Assembly (NCBI RefSeq): GCF_012911845.1
Contig: NZ_JAAXCU010000040.1
Location: 1 to 50,730, forward strand
Length of the DNA: 50,730 bases
Source of the DNA: Bacillus sp. RO2
Lineage (GTDB): Bacteria > Bacillota > Bacilli > Bacillales > Bacillaceae_I
Reading direction: 5' to 3'
In this document: one piece after another, positions 18,676-28,644 of the stretch
Layout of the letters: each line of letters begins with the position of its first letter
How positions within the stretch are numbered: the stretch's first letter is position 1
Program-made: the position numbers and the translations under genes
The notes under the pieces: generated by a model
What the model was told of the DNA's origin: nothing
Seen by the model: only the letters and a program-made list of their open reading frames with translations
Databases searched by the model: none

Positions 18676-18704
18676 ATCATAACACTTTGGTCACTAAATA
18701 GCAA
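18676..18704 (-). promoter_or_regulatory. Sigma-A promoter of cshA
   Basis: Minus-strand TTGCTA, a 17-bp spacer and TATGAT, about 100 bp before the cshA start, leaving a leader of roughly 95 nt. Confidence 0.65.
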
Positions 18705-18867
18705 TAAAGGTTAATGCCAACTTATAGGAGGTTACGCTTTCAATCGCGCTCCTCTAGCGAATAAATCGCCAAATTTTTTTTCTCTCCGTACCATTCTTAA
18801 CAAATGCAGCACGCTTACTTCTAATTTTCTCATTTTAAGAACTTTGTATTCCTTTGAAAATGAAGAT

Positions 18868-20229
18868 TTATTTGATCGCTTCAATAACCTCTTCTAGTTT
18901 CATGCCACGTGATCCTTTTACCATCACCACATCACCGGACTCTAAAATGGCCAGCAATTCACGTGTTAATTCCTGCTTGTTCATGAACGGTTTAACATGA
19001 GAAGCATTCATTACTTCTTGGGCACCTTTAGCAATCTCCATAGCAAGGGCACCGAATGTGAATACATAATCGACATTCTTCCCTTTTACATATTGGCCAA
19101 CTTCATGGTGAAAGTTCTTTTCCATGTCACCTAGTTCCAGCATATCACCAAGCACCGCAATCTTTTTCCTATACCCATCCATGCTGCCCAACAAATCCAA
19201 AGCTGCTCTCACGGAAGTAGGGCTTGCATTATAGGCATCGTTGATCACTGTCCATCCACCAGATGTCTCCACCACTTCATTCCTCATTCCAGTGATAACA
19301 AGTTGCTCCAAGCCTTTTTTTCGGTTCTCTTCTGACACGCCGAATAACTCACCGACAATGATGGCAGCAAGGGCATTGGTCACATTGTGGGCACCAAGTA
19401 CCGGGATAAAATACTCTGTTCCTTCTATTATAAAATGAGTGCCTCTGCCTTTTAAGGTAATGTCCTTTGCTTGATAGTCATTGGTAGACTTCAATCCAAA
19501 TGGAATGACATTAGCGTTACCCCCAACTCTATCTGTCAAAAGCGGCTCATCCCCATTGATAATTAGCTTGCCGTCTTGCTTCAAGCCAGCTGCAATTTCA
19601 AGCTTTGCTTCGGCAATTCCTTCACGAGATCCCAAATCCTGCATATGGGACTCTCCGATATTGGTGATAACAGCAGCATCGGGCTTTGCAATGTTAGAAA
19701 GCAACTCGATTTCCCCTCGACCGCTCATCCCCATTTCCAACACAGCTACTTCCGTGTCCTCTTTCATGGAAAGTATCGTTAGGGGCAATCCGATATGATT
19801 GTTGTAGTTTCCTGCCGTCTTGTGCACGCGGAAGGTGGTCTCTAACACAGAAGTGACCATATCTTTGGTGGTTGTTTTCCCGTTGCTTCCGGTAATCCCC
19901 ACAACCTTCATGCCAATTTCATTTCGATAACTGCTTGCTAGGTGCTGCAAAGCTTCGATAGTGTCGTCCACAACAATCAGGTTCAGGTCTGCTGGTGGTT
20001 CTGGTTGATCTTTTTGCCAGAAGGATGCGACGGCTCCTTTTTTCTCAATTGCATCACGGACAAATGCATGGCCGTTAAAATTCTCCCCGATAATCGGTAT
20101 GTACAATTTGCCGCTCATATCCTCGCGTGTGTCTTTTGAAACGCCTTCCACGACGATGGCGCTGTATTCGGATGAGATCGGCTGCCCTTTAGCCATTTCT
20201 TGTATTTGTTTAAGTGTTCTTTTGATCAT
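18868..20229 (-). CDS. murF: UDP-MurNAc-tripeptide:D-Ala-D-Ala ligase MurF
   Basis: A 453-aa Mur ligase that adds D-Ala-D-Ala to the UDP-MurNAc-tripeptide. The ATP-binding loop is GITGSNGKTTTKDM near residue 112, followed by TAGNYNNHIGLPLT, EMGMSGRGEI and the C-terminal VINDAYNASPTS and VLGDMLELG. It lies downstream of ddl, whose product is its substrate, with a repeat-containing gap of 326 bp. Confidence 0.97.
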   Translation of the reverse strand: MIKRTLKQIQEMAKGQPISSEYSAIVVEGVSKDTREDMSGKLYIPIIGENFNGHAFVRDAIEKKGAVASFWQKDQPEPPADLNLIVVDDTIEALQHLASSYRNEIGMKVVGITGSNGKTTTKDMVTSVLETTFRVHKTAGNYNNHIGLPLTILSMKEDTEVAVLEMGMSGRGEIELLSNIAKPDAAVITNIGESHMQDLGSREGIAEAKLEIAAGLKQDGKLIINGDEPLLTDRVGGNANVIPFGLKSTNDYQAKDITLKGRGTHFIIEGTEYFIPVLGAHNVTNALAAIIVGELFGVSEENRKKGLEQLVITGMRNEVVETSGGWTVINDAYNASPTSVRAALDLLGSMDGYRKKIAVLGDMLELGDMEKNFHHEVGQYVKGKNVDYVFTFGALAMEIAKGAQEVMNASHVKPFMNKQELTRELLAILESGDVVMVKGSRGMKLEEVIEAIK

Positions 20230-20260
20230 TTTGGGTTTCCCTCCTATTCTTTTTACACAG

Positions 20261-20316
20261 AGAAGGGGCTGACATCACGTGTTTTTGACCTTTTCTCGTG
20301 ATGACCCAACCCCTGC
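20261..20316. repeat. Imperfect inverted repeat between ddl and murF
   Basis: AGGGGCTGACATCACG is followed, after about 20 bp, by CGTGATGACCCAACCCCTG, able to form a long interrupted hairpin. No run of Ts follows on the minus strand, so it is not a standard terminator, though it lies directly ahead of murF. Confidence 0.6.
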
Positions 20317-20351
20317 CTGTTTATCTGTATATTGTGTGTTTCGTAACCTCC

Positions 20352-20536
20352 TGTATTTTTCCGTTCCAGGTGTTCGCTTATCCAGAGGACGGTGCTTGAG
20401 CCTCCTCACAACGCTTCAGGGGTCTCAACTAGCCGTTTCCCCCCGCAGGACAAGGAAAGCTCCGGCAGCGATTCATCGCACGAAGAAAATGCGTTAGCAT
20501 TTTCGAGGAGTCTCTCACCTTACACTCCAATCTACA
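20352..20536. repeat. Dispersed intergenic repeat carrying a nested module (copy A5)
   Basis: A diverged copy of the long repeat: GAGCCTCCTC, CAGGGGTCTCAACTAGCC, CGCAGGA, GAGGAGTCT and ACTCCAATC are recognisable. Between CGCAGGA and GGAGTCT it holds a segment of about 57 bp (CAAGGAAAGCTCCGGCAGCG to GCATTTTCGA) that is nearly identical to one in copy A4 at about 37073-37128. That segment contains an AAAATGC/GCATTTT hairpin. Confidence 0.75.
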
Positions 20537-20555
20537 GGGAAAATCTGTTTATTTA

Positions 20556-21626
20556 TTAAAATGTATGCTTAATCTTTTGTTTTTCTGCGTGGCGTTGTTG
20601 TGCGTATCCTACTAGTTTTTCGATTAGTTCTGGGTAGGAAACATCAGTATGCTGCCATAATAATGGGAACATGCTGAATGGAGTGAAACCTGGCATCGTG
20701 TTCACTTCATTGATGTACAGTTTACCCTCTTTTGTTAAAAAGAAATCTGCACGCACAAGTCCTGCTCCATCAATAGCTTTAAAAGCGGTGATTGCCATTT
20801 CTTTTACTTGCTCATAGATGTCATCACTGATCTCCGCAGGGATAATCATGGCTGTATCGCCATCTTCATACTTTGCTTTGTAGTCATAGAACTCTGTCTT
20901 AGGAGCAATTTCTCCTACAACAGAACATTCTGGCTCGTCGTTACCTAGGACACCAATCTCAATTTCACGAGCACCTTCTAAACCTTGTTCCACAATGATT
21001 TTGCGATCATAGTCAAATGCTTCGCGGAATGCTGCTTCCAGTTCTTCACGGTTTTTCGCTTTACTAATTCCGACACTTGACCCTAAGTTTGCAGGCTTAA
21101 CAAAACATGGATACCCAAGCTCCGATTCTACCTTTTCATAAGTTGCATCTGCAGCCTTTTCCCACTCAGAGCGAAGGAAGTGTGCATAGCCGACTTGTGG
21201 AAGCCCTGCTTGGTCGAAAAGGTTTTTCATAATAACTTTATCCATTCCAGCAGATGATGCTAGTACACCGTTCCCTACATAAGGAAGATTTAAAAGTTCC
21301 AACATACCTTGAACTGTTCCATCTTCCCCGTTTGGACCGTGTAATAGAGGAAATACGACTGTTGGCGTTTCTTCCGATTCTTCTTCATTAGTCAATGCAA
21401 GTGGAGCGATGGTTGTTCCGCCACCTTCAAGCTTCAATTGGTGTACGCTTTCTGCCGGCCCATTTAACAGGCCTCCGCGTTTCCATTCCCCTAATTCCGT
21501 TATGTATAACGGATATACTTCAAACTTATCTGTATCTAAAGCCTTTGTAACAGCCAATGCTGTTTGTAAAGAAACTTGGTGTTCTGCTGATTTCCCGCCG
21601 TACAATAAATGCAATTTTGTTTTCAT
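20556..21626 (-). CDS. ddl: D-alanine--D-alanine ligase
   Basis: A 356-aa ATP-grasp ligase joining two D-alanines for cell-wall precursor synthesis. Seen: [14 protein letters not shown] at the N-terminus, [30 protein letters not shown], and the C-terminal [24 protein letters not shown] metal and ATP site. The active-site context has Y in place of F in the lid region ([10 protein letters not shown]), consistent with D-Ala-D-Ala rather than D-Lac specificity, an inference from general family knowledge. It is upstream of murF. Confidence 0.97.
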   Translation of the reverse strand: MKTKLHLLYGGKSAEHQVSLQTALAVTKALDTDKFEVYPLYITELGEWKRGGLLNGPAESVHQLKLEGGGTTIAPLALTNEEESEETPTVVFPLLHGPNGEDGTVQGMLELLNLPYVGNGVLASSAGMDKVIMKNLFDQAGLPQVGYAHFLRSEWEKAADATYEKVESELGYPCFVKPANLGSSVGISKAKNREELEAAFREAFDYDRKIIVEQGLEGAREIEIGVLGNDEPECSVVGEIAPKTEFYDYKAKYEDGDTAMIIPAEISDDIYEQVKEMAITAFKAIDGAGLVRADFFLTKEGKLYINEVNTMPGFTPFSMFPLLWQHTDVSYPELIEKLVGYAQQRHAEKQKIKHTF

Positions 21627-21703
21627 ATTGCTTCCCCCTCAAAGAGATGATCTGTTTTATATTTTAGGTATTTTATACTTTATGTCCTTACTTCAATTAT
21701 TTC

Positions 21704-21709
21704 ATTATA
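21704..21709 (-). promoter_or_regulatory. Extended -10 promoter candidate for ddl
   Basis: Minus-strand TGCTATAAT matches an extended -10 (TGnTATAAT) about 80 bp before ddl. The -35 at 18 bp is poor (TTTCGA), so the extended -10 must carry most of the recognition. Confidence 0.5.
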
Positions 21710-21906
21710 GCACCTACATACAAGAATTCGAAACTGCTTCCTCCATTTAAGTAGGTGGAAAAGATAAAATCTTTTTCCTTAATATATGAATGTCATTCCA
21801 CAGGCGTGTAGAGTGCAAACCTAAATGCCTAGATTATTTTCGACAGAGTTCTTTTCCTAGGAAATAAAATGCCGGCGAATGTTGTCATTATTTCCTGCAT
21901 TTTCGT

Positions 21907-21936
21907 AAAAAAAGAGAGCGGAATGATTCGCTCTCT
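21907..21936 (-). terminator. Intrinsic terminator of the beta-propeller gene
   Basis: Minus-strand AGAGAGCG pairs with CGCTCTCT around an 8-nt loop and is followed by TTTTTTT. It begins 10 bp past the stop. Confidence 0.95.
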
Positions 21937-21946
21937 TGCAGCTGAT

Positions 21947-24136
21947 CTACCATGTAATTTTAGTCGCTTTTACTTCTTTTGGTGTAACGGTGTACAGGTG
22001 GTCATCGATATAGAGGATTCGTTGGACCATGTTCTCCCAGTCTTCATATAAGGTATTTTCTTGCTGATGCGTTATTTTAGTGTGCAAGGTAAAACCTTTT
22101 TCCGGGTCAATCCCATAAACCATCGCACCTTCAAAGTCGAGACGGTAGCTACCATCTTTTTGATTTTCATTGTACATCGTGATTGGGAAAGCGAAAATAT
22201 CTTTATCCTTATTGAAAAGAAGTGCTTTATGATCGTGATTTAATGGTGAGTGTGTGGACTGACCGCCGATAATTTCTGTGTGTTTTTCCAGAGGATTTGT
22301 CGGGTCACTCACATCAAACAAGGAAATCTTAACACCGTTTGTCGTCACTCTGGTTCCCCATTGGTCTTTTTCCACTTTCGTATCATACCCAAAACCAATC
22401 AGATGATTTTCATCATACGGGTGCAGGTAATTACTGAAACCAGGAATTTTTAATTCCCCAAGCACTTTCGGTTCATTTGGATTACTCAGGTCAAAGACGA
22501 AAAGCGGATCTACTTCCTTAAACGTCACCACATATGCTTTATCCTGCATGAAGCGTACTGAATAGATGCGCTCGCCCCTTGCCAAGTCTTCTACACTGCT
22601 GATTACATTCATTCCTTGATCCAAAATAAAGAGGTGGTTGCTTGACGGAGAGTGTTCATCCCATGCCTGCCCTTTGGTTGCCGCCACTCGGAAATGCCCC
22701 TTATACTCATCCATGGAAAATTGGTTTAAAAGATGACCAGGAATTGCTCCATTTGCACGAAACTCGACACTCACGCCATCTACAGCAAATTTATACACTT
22801 CTGTACTTTCATTATTTGTCCAATGTGGCCCATACCCATAGTTTGGTACCGCAACGTAAAGATTTTCTTTTGACATATAAATTTGGTTTCCGCTACCTAC
22901 ATACGTTGTAATAGACGCATCTTCTTGAGGTTGGTTTAAGTCGAGCGTGGCAATCGTCATAAAATTATCTTCTGTTGAGTCAGGGAAATAACGGATATCC
23001 TCATATGGGACTCCTTTCAACTCTCCATCCTCTTCCCCATTTGCATCGGATACTCTAGGTCTCAAGTCTGCCTCAGGGTGCTCTTCAAGCATCCAAAAAT
23101 CAGCGTACTTATTAGCAATCAAGTAAACATGATTGTCAATTTTTCTGCTGGAGACGTAATATCCTTCAAGAATGACTGTTTTTTGGACAGTTGGATTGGA
23201 TCGGTCCGTAATATCATAAACGATGGCCTTTGTTGCCTCATGCATCGGCATGATCATATCGCCTTCACTACCTTTATTTCCATACCCATCGTACATCATC
23301 TTTTCATCCCAATAATGACCTATGACTACTAGCTGGTTGCCATCCAAAAAAAGTTGATACGGATTAAAGTCCTTATAACGAAGCTCTGTCACAACGGTCA
23401 TTTCCTCTACAGGTTCTGCCTTAGTGATTTTCAACTTTTGGTCGGTTGCTTGGTAAATGAAGTCTCCATCTGTCTTCACAATGTCCGCTTCATCTACTCC
23501 TTGAACCTGGACGTTTGTTTCTGAATGGCCACCTGCACTACCATTCGATTCACTTTCAGCTGCCATATCGGCACTTGCAGCCCCATCAGTATCGTCAGAG
23601 CCTGAAGTCGATTCATCTCCACCAAAGCTAAATAGCTGTTTACTTTCTTCTCTCTCTTGTTGCATTTGTTTGAGACGGGCGGTGAACAATGAATTTAATT
23701 CTGTTTTGGAAGTAACGGTCGGCAATTGTTTCACAGCAGTAAACTTGATCTTCTTTTGTTTTCCGAGCGTTTTGCCATCGACCGATTCAATATCCCCGCT
23801 GATGTGAAGCTCATACGGTCCTTTGCTTGGATCATAGCCACCCTCAGGAGGAGAGAGGGATACAAAGTCTTTGGAAACCTCAAGTACTGTTTCTACCTTT
23901 TTGCCGTCTTTATCCGTAACATAGATAGACTCATTCTCTTTGATGCTGTCCTGCTGAAACTCTTTGGTAAAAGTCAGCAACCATTTTTTATCTGAAAGCA
24001 CGGTTTGGGTATCTTTTTCAGAGTAGGGATTGCCTGTACCGTTGACTGCGAAAGGTTCTCTTGATTGATAGATGAACGCGAAGATGATGGCCAATCCCAC
24101 TATAATAGAAGAAAAGATAATTACCTTTTTTTTCAT
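21947..24136 (-). CDS. Secreted or membrane-anchored beta-propeller protein
   Basis: A 729-aa protein with an N-terminal signal or anchor (KVIIFSSIIVGLAIIFAFIY), then an Ig-like segment (about 35-135; FTKEFQQDSIKENESIYVTD resembles Big_5/SbsA domains), an acidic Ser/Gly/Asp linker (about 165-210) and a large C-terminal propeller. Conserved segments of the propeller family are VQGVDEADIVKTDGDFIY, AIVYDITDRSNPTV and LFDVSDPTNPLE. The family (secreted proteins with C-terminal beta-propeller, Pfam Beta_propel) has no firm function. It is monocistronic, with its own terminator. Confidence 0.85.
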   Translation of the reverse strand: MKKKVIIFSSIIVGLAIIFAFIYQSREPFAVNGTGNPYSEKDTQTVLSDKKWLLTFTKEFQQDSIKENESIYVTDKDGKKVETVLEVSKDFVSLSPPEGGYDPSKGPYELHISGDIESVDGKTLGKQKKIKFTAVKQLPTVTSKTELNSLFTARLKQMQQEREESKQLFSFGGDESTSGSDDTDGAASADMAAESESNGSAGGHSETNVQVQGVDEADIVKTDGDFIYQATDQKLKITKAEPVEEMTVVTELRYKDFNPYQLFLDGNQLVVIGHYWDEKMMYDGYGNKGSEGDMIMPMHEATKAIVYDITDRSNPTVQKTVILEGYYVSSRKIDNHVYLIANKYADFWMLEEHPEADLRPRVSDANGEEDGELKGVPYEDIRYFPDSTEDNFMTIATLDLNQPQEDASITTYVGSGNQIYMSKENLYVAVPNYGYGPHWTNNESTEVYKFAVDGVSVEFRANGAIPGHLLNQFSMDEYKGHFRVAATKGQAWDEHSPSSNHLFILDQGMNVISSVEDLARGERIYSVRFMQDKAYVVTFKEVDPLFVFDLSNPNEPKVLGELKIPGFSNYLHPYDENHLIGFGYDTKVEKDQWGTRVTTNGVKISLFDVSDPTNPLEKHTEIIGGQSTHSPLNHDHKALLFNKDKDIFAFPITMYNENQKDGSYRLDFEGAMVYGIDPEKGFTLHTKITHQQENTLYEDWENMVQRILYIDDHLYTVTPKEVKATKITW

Positions 24137-24314
24137 ACAATTGCCCCCTTTTATACGGTTAGACGATGAAGATGTTAAAAAGTTACATTGGAGAGGGGGG
24201 AATTGTTTTTGAGTTGGTCGACTGAAGCTTCTCTGTGACGTGATGGGGTCGATTTTTATAGAAAATAGGTGAAAATGCTTGTGAAATACCTTCTTTTTTA
24301 GCTCCCAAAAACTG

Positions 24315-24522
24315 TTCGGACACTTTTAGGTTTGCTTCGGTCAATTTCCTTATTTGGATAGGGTGTGTTTGGACAAATTAAGATCCTGTTTGGACAACAA
24401 TTCTTTAGGTTCGGTCATTCTAAAAATTGATTCGGTCACTTTCTCGGAAACTTCGGTCAAAAACACAAAATCTTCGGTCAACTTTAACAAAACTTCGGTC
24501 ACTATCGGGAAATCTTCGGACA
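24315..24522. repeat. 21-bp-phased TTCGGTCA array (locus 1)
   Basis: Eleven copies of TTCGGTCA or a near variant (TTCGGACA, TTTGGACA, TTTGGATA) start at 24315, 24336, 24353, 24368, 24389, 24410, 24431, 24452, 24473, 24494 and 24515. From 24368 on, every step is exactly 21 bp; the irregular pair 24336-24368 totals 32 bp. The 13-bp spacers are AT-rich and differ. It lies in the 553-bp gap between the reductase-like gene and the propeller gene. Confidence 0.93.
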
Positions 24523-24625
24523 TTTGACTTTATCGCCCAAAATCTACCCTCACTAGTGCCCCGAACATCAACCTCTTCTCCGCCTAAAAGCCCAAAAACC
24601 AACCAGCAACCCAATTTAAAAACAC

Positions 24626-24661
24626 AAAAAGGCCAGCAGACCATCAAACTCATCTGCTGGC
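24626..24661 (-). terminator. Intrinsic terminator of the copper locus
   Basis: Minus-strand GCCAGCAGA pairs with TCTGCTGGC around a 12-nt loop, followed by CTTTTTGTG. It lies 29 bp past the stop of the reductase-like gene. Confidence 0.88.
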
Positions 24662-24689
24662 TCACCGGGCACCGATATCTACCAAACTC

Positions 24690-25316
24690 CTATGCCATTA
24701 TCTTCCCCTTCAGCTCATCAAGACCGTAACGCCCGACAAACTTAGCAAACTGCTCACGCTTCTTACCTTCTGCAGCATATAAATCTATTAATCTATCAAT
24801 CAACACATACAGCGCGTCTTCCTCCAAACCATCTGCAAACAATACTCCTGTTCTGGCGTCGAGCCCCTTTGCTTTGCCGCCGACATAGAGATCGAATCGG
24901 TCACCGTGTTGCTTGATCACGCCAATATCATTAACCAACGGCTCCCCACAGCCTACCGGACATCCTGTATAGGCAGGCTTCAAAGTAAAAGGAACCGCCC
25001 TTCCGGCAATGCGGCGGTTGATTTCTTTTGCCACAGGCATTCCTTCTTCCAGCTCTCCTTTACAGAAGTTGCAGGTGCGAAGGCTTTTGACATAATTGCC
25101 GACCGGATAGCAGCTCAAACCAACACTTGAAAAGTCAGCCTTCGCTTCTTCCAATCTGCCTTCCGGAACATCCACATACAATTGTTGAAAGGTGGTGACT
25201 TCTAACTCCTCTTCTTCTCCCATATAGCGTGCAAGCATCAATAGTTGTTTACCATTCAACTTCGCCCCAAAGTCAATGCCGCCGTTAACCGCGAGCTTAA
25301 TTAGTTTTTCTCCCAT
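24690..25316 (-). CDS. Small sulfite/nitrite-reductase-like (siroheme Fe-S) protein
   Basis: A 208-aa protein resembling one repeat of assimilatory sulfite/nitrite reductases: an N-terminal ferredoxin-like half (1-75), then the cluster-binding half with LRTCNFCKG (about 97-105) and TGCPVGCGEPLVNDIGV (about 139-155). CPVGC fits the canonical C-x3-C, but the first pair is C-x2-C rather than C-x5-C, so cluster or siroheme binding could differ. It starts 15 bp after the His-rich gene, last in a unit with copA, which suggests a role linked to copper stress. The reaction is not known. Confidence 0.75.
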   Translation of the reverse strand: MGEKLIKLAVNGGIDFGAKLNGKQLLMLARYMGEEEELEVTTFQQLYVDVPEGRLEEAKADFSSVGLSCYPVGNYVKSLRTCNFCKGELEEGMPVAKEINRRIAGRAVPFTLKPAYTGCPVGCGEPLVNDIGVIKQHGDRFDLYVGGKAKGLDARTGVLFADGLEEDALYVLIDRLIDLYAAEGKKREQFAKFVGRYGLDELKGKIMA

Positions 25317-25331
25317 TGCAACAATTCCCCT

Positions 25332-26192
25332 TTATTCCGTGATTTCCAACACATACGGGAATGCATATACTTTCCCGTCCAGTTTGAATTCTGCCCATAG
25401 TTTATACATGCTAGGCTTGCTGAAGTGGGCCTCAAACACTGGTTCTTCTCCTTCGCGAGGGTGCACATGGATAAACTCGTCTAGCGTTTCATTCACAACG
25501 ACCACATGTCCGAGTGCACCAAGATAATCCCCTGGCTCTGCCCCTTCTATGTCAAAAGAAAGCACCACGTTTTCTTTTACAGAAAAATTATTCACATCAA
25601 GGGTTACAGTGAAGTCCCCTTGTTCCTTCGTCCATTCTGTTTCAGGTTCTAAATGCACATGATTATCTTCATGACCGCCATGCTCTCCTACCATCACTGG
25701 CTTAGCTTCATTTACATACTCCAGCTCACTCGGCTTGATATCTACAAACGCTTGGTACATGCCTTCTTCCAGATCCGCATCTGCAGTGAAAACACCTTCA
25801 GATACCTTTTCTGGATGTAAATGTTGAAACTGTTCAAGATCCTCACTGATTACAATTAGGTGCATCAATTTCTCGTGATTTACTTCCAGGTCATCCATTG
25901 GGTTGCCATCAAGGTCTGCCAGGGTAATGGTCATTTCTTCACCATCCAGCTTTACGTCTGCTTGCACTTCACTAGAAGACTCTCCTTCATGGTCGCCATG
26001 CCCCTCGTGTCCACCACTGTCATGGCCCTCCTCTTCTTCATGATCCCCATGTTTCTCTTCTTCACCAGCATGTTCCGCATGACTGCCCTCTTCACCTTTA
26101 GATACATCCTCACCTGCATAAAACGAATACGCTGTATAGCCTCCGACTACTAACAACAGATACACTAGCGCAGATCCAATCCATTTTTTCAT
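25332..26192 (-). CDS. His-rich membrane-anchored protein of the copper locus
   Basis: A 286-aa protein with an N-terminal hydrophobic anchor (about 4-26), then an extracytoplasmic linker (about 30-75) extremely rich in His, Glu and Gly (HAEHAGEEEKHGDHEEEEGH and following), then two similar beta-domains resembling YtkA/FixH-like modules. Each beta-domain has a paired histidine motif: FQHLHPEKV at about 120 and FIHVHPREG near the C-terminus. The His motifs and its position 15 bp after copA point to metal, probably copper, binding outside the membrane. This is inference; no characterised homologue is recognised. Confidence 0.75.
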   Translation of the reverse strand: MKKWIGSALVYLLLVVGGYTAYSFYAGEDVSKGEEGSHAEHAGEEEKHGDHEEEEGHDSGGHEGHGDHEGESSSEVQADVKLDGEEMTITLADLDGNPMDDLEVNHEKLMHLIVISEDLEQFQHLHPEKVSEGVFTADADLEEGMYQAFVDIKPSELEYVNEAKPVMVGEHGGHEDNHVHLEPETEWTKEQGDFTVTLDVNNFSVKENVVLSFDIEGAEPGDYLGALGHVVVVNETLDEFIHVHPREGEEPVFEAHFSKPSMYKLWAEFKLDGKVYAFPYVLEITE

Positions 26193-26207
26193 CGTGTTCC
26201 CACCTTA

Positions 26208-28628
26208 TTAAAGTTTCACTTTTTGCAATCTGAGTGCATTCAAGACAACGGAAACCGAACTGAATGCCATCGCCGCTCCTGCTACCCAAGGTGCCAAGAA
26301 GCCTAGTGCCGCAATCGGTATTCCCATAGAGTTATATGCAAATGCCCAGAACAGATTTTGTTTGATGTTGGTAATGGTCTTTTTACTCATAATGATGGCA
26401 TCTGCAATGCTGTTCAGGTCACCGCGCATTAACGTGATGTCTGCTGCTTCCATTGCAACATCTGTACCTGTTCCGATTGCCATCCCGATATCCGCTGTTA
26501 CCAATGCTGGAGCGTCATTAATGCCATCTCCTACCATTGCCACTTTCTTGCCTTGCTTTTGAAGCTGTGCTACTTCCTCCGCTTTTTGTTCTGGAAGTAC
26601 TTCGGCAATGACCTGATCGATTCCGGCATGTTGGGCAATTGCTTTAGCTGTGCGTTCGTTATCGCCTGTCATCATGACAACTTCCAGACCCATATCCTTC
26701 ATTCGTTTAACGGCTTGTTTGGATGTATCTTTTATAGTATCTGCAACCGCAATGATGCCTTTATACTCTCCGTTCACTGCAATAAGCATTGCCGTTTTAC
26801 CATTTGTCTCAAGCTCACGAACCATTTCTTCTGCATGCTCGACAGCTACATGGTGCTTGTTCATTAATTTACGCGTACCAACCACTACTGTGTTTTCCCC
26901 TGCGACTGCTTCGATACCATATCCAGGTATTGCTTCAAATGACCCTACAGAGCCAAGTTCGATACCTTTTGCTTGGATGCCTTCCACAATCGCTTGCGCC
27001 AATGGATGTTCGGATTGTTTCTCTGCGGCTCCAACCATTGCAAGGATTGCCGTTTCATCTTCACCAGCTTCAAGCTTTACATCCGTTAACACAGGCGCTC
27101 CATTTGTCACCGTTCCTGTTTTATCTAAAACAACAGTTGTAATTCGGTGCGTTTGCTCTAAATGCTCGCCGCCTTTAAAAAGAATGCCAAGCTCGGCTGC
27201 CCGGCCGGATCCCGCCATGATGGATGTTGGCGTGGCAAGACCAAGCGCACATGGGCAAGCAATGACGAGAACCGCAATCAAATTCACCAATGCTTGTGCA
27301 AAGTTTCCTGGATCAACGATAAAATACCAAACTAAGAAAGTAAGGACCGCGATTCCAACAACAATTGGAACGAAGATGCCGGAAATTTTATCTGCCAGGC
27401 GCTGAATTGGTGCTTTAGAGCCCTGAGCCTGCTCGACGATTCTAATGATTTGAGCAAGGGCCGTTTCTTTTCCAACTTTTGTTGCCTTCATTTTCAAGAA
27501 GCCGTTCTTATTTATTGTAGAACCATAGACAGAATCTCCTGATCTTTTGTCGACAGGAATGCTTTCTCCGGTCAGCATGGACTCATCTACTGCTGATTGT
27601 CCTTCCACAATTTCACCATCAACAGGAACTTTTTCCCCCGGCTTAACAGAAACGATATCTCCTACCAGAACCTCATCCAATGGAATTTCTATTTCTTTTC
27701 CATCTCGTAAAACAAGGGCCGTTTTTGCCTGAAGTCCCATTAATTTTTTGATTGCTTCCGAAGAGCGCCCCTTCGCTCTCACTTCAAATAGCTTTCCTAA
27801 AATAATTAGTGTGATAATCACTGCACTTGCTTCAAAATAAAGCTCGACCATATGGGCATCTGAACCAATTGATTCAATCGATAAATACAAGCTGTACGCG
27901 TACGCTGCAGTCGTTCCGAGTGCCACCAGTACGTCCATATTCGCGCTTTTATTTTTCAGCGCTTTGTATGCACCCGTGTAGAATTGCCAGCCGATGAAAA
28001 ATTGAACAGGGGTCGCAAGTGCAAGTTGCACCCATGGGTTCATTAACATATCAGGCAGATAAATAAATGACGTAAAGGAAAAGTGACTTACCATTGCCCA
28101 AAGCAACGGGATTGTCAGAATTAACGAGAATACAAATTTTCCTTGTTGCTTTTCTAATTCCTTTTGACGGAAGTTCTCGGCACTTTCACTTTTCTCCACT
28201 TTTTCCGTAGCACCGTAACCTGCTTTTTCAATGCGGGCAATGATGTCAGACGGCTTTAGCTTGGAGGGATTATATTCTACTGTTCCGCTTTCCAGTGCAA
28301 GGTTCACATTAGCAGCATTTACCCCTTCCATTTTCCCGAGCACTTTTTCTATTCGACTGGAACAAGCCGCACATGTCATGCCGGTGATAAGAAACTCTGC
28401 TTTTTCTTTCACGACATCATAGCCTAGATCCTGAATTTTTTTCTCTATGTCTTTTTCCGTCACTTGGTTCGGGTCATAGATGACAGATGCGTTTTCAAGC
28501 GCTAAGTTTACATTAGCCGTATCCACTCCAACCAGTTTGTTCAGTCCTCTTTCCACCCTTGTGGAACAAGCCGCACATGTCATGCCCGTTATCTGCAATC
28601 TGGTTTCTTTTTTCTTTTGATCACTCAT
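26208..28628 (-). CDS. copA: Copper-exporting P1B-type ATPase CopA
   Basis: An 806-aa copper ATPase with two N-terminal heavy-metal domains (GMTCAAC with Cys18/Cys21, and a second about 70 residues on), eight predicted membrane segments, the transport motif [11 protein letters not shown], the phosphorylation site [13 protein letters not shown], and [12 protein letters not shown]. It closely resembles B. subtilis CopA. The start is ATG 28628 (MSDQKKK), 7 bp after AAAGGAGGT; an adjacent ATG at 28631 is possible. It exports Cu(I). A CsoR-type operator directly precedes it. Confidence 0.96.
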   Translation of the reverse strand: MSDQKKKETRLQITGMTCAACSTRVERGLNKLVGVDTANVNLALENASVIYDPNQVTEKDIEKKIQDLGYDVVKEKAEFLITGMTCAACSSRIEKVLGKMEGVNAANVNLALESGTVEYNPSKLKPSDIIARIEKAGYGATEKVEKSESAENFRQKELEKQQGKFVFSLILTIPLLWAMVSHFSFTSFIYLPDMLMNPWVQLALATPVQFFIGWQFYTGAYKALKNKSANMDVLVALGTTAAYAYSLYLSIESIGSDAHMVELYFEASAVIITLIILGKLFEVRAKGRSSEAIKKLMGLQAKTALVLRDGKEIEIPLDEVLVGDIVSVKPGEKVPVDGEIVEGQSAVDESMLTGESIPVDKRSGDSVYGSTINKNGFLKMKATKVGKETALAQIIRIVEQAQGSKAPIQRLADKISGIFVPIVVGIAVLTFLVWYFIVDPGNFAQALVNLIAVLVIACPCALGLATPTSIMAGSGRAAELGILFKGGEHLEQTHRITTVVLDKTGTVTNGAPVLTDVKLEAGEDETAILAMVGAAEKQSEHPLAQAIVEGIQAKGIELGSVGSFEAIPGYGIEAVAGENTVVVGTRKLMNKHHVAVEHAEEMVRELETNGKTAMLIAVNGEYKGIIAVADTIKDTSKQAVKRMKDMGLEVVMMTGDNERTAKAIAQHAGIDQVIAEVLPEQKAEEVAQLQKQGKKVAMVGDGINDAPALVTADIGMAIGTGTDVAMEAADITLMRGDLNSIADAIIMSKKTITNIKQNLFWAFAYNSMGIPIAALGFLAPWVAGAAMAFSSVSVVLNALRLQKVKL

Positions 28629-28644
28629 CATACTGACCTCCTTT

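Noticed and set aside
21947-24136. Reading the beta-propeller protein as a copper-locus member
   Set aside because: A strong terminator and the 21-bp array separate it from the copper genes, and it has no metal-binding motif clusters.
24315-24522. CRISPR array
   Set aside because: Repeats are only 8 bp with 13-bp spacers; CRISPR repeats are 23-47 bp with 26-50-bp spacers, and no cas genes are present.
26650-27405. A 251-residue plus-strand frame inside copA
   Set aside because: Ser/Thr/Ala-rich antisense shadow of a gene with full P-type ATPase motifs; no ribosome binding site.
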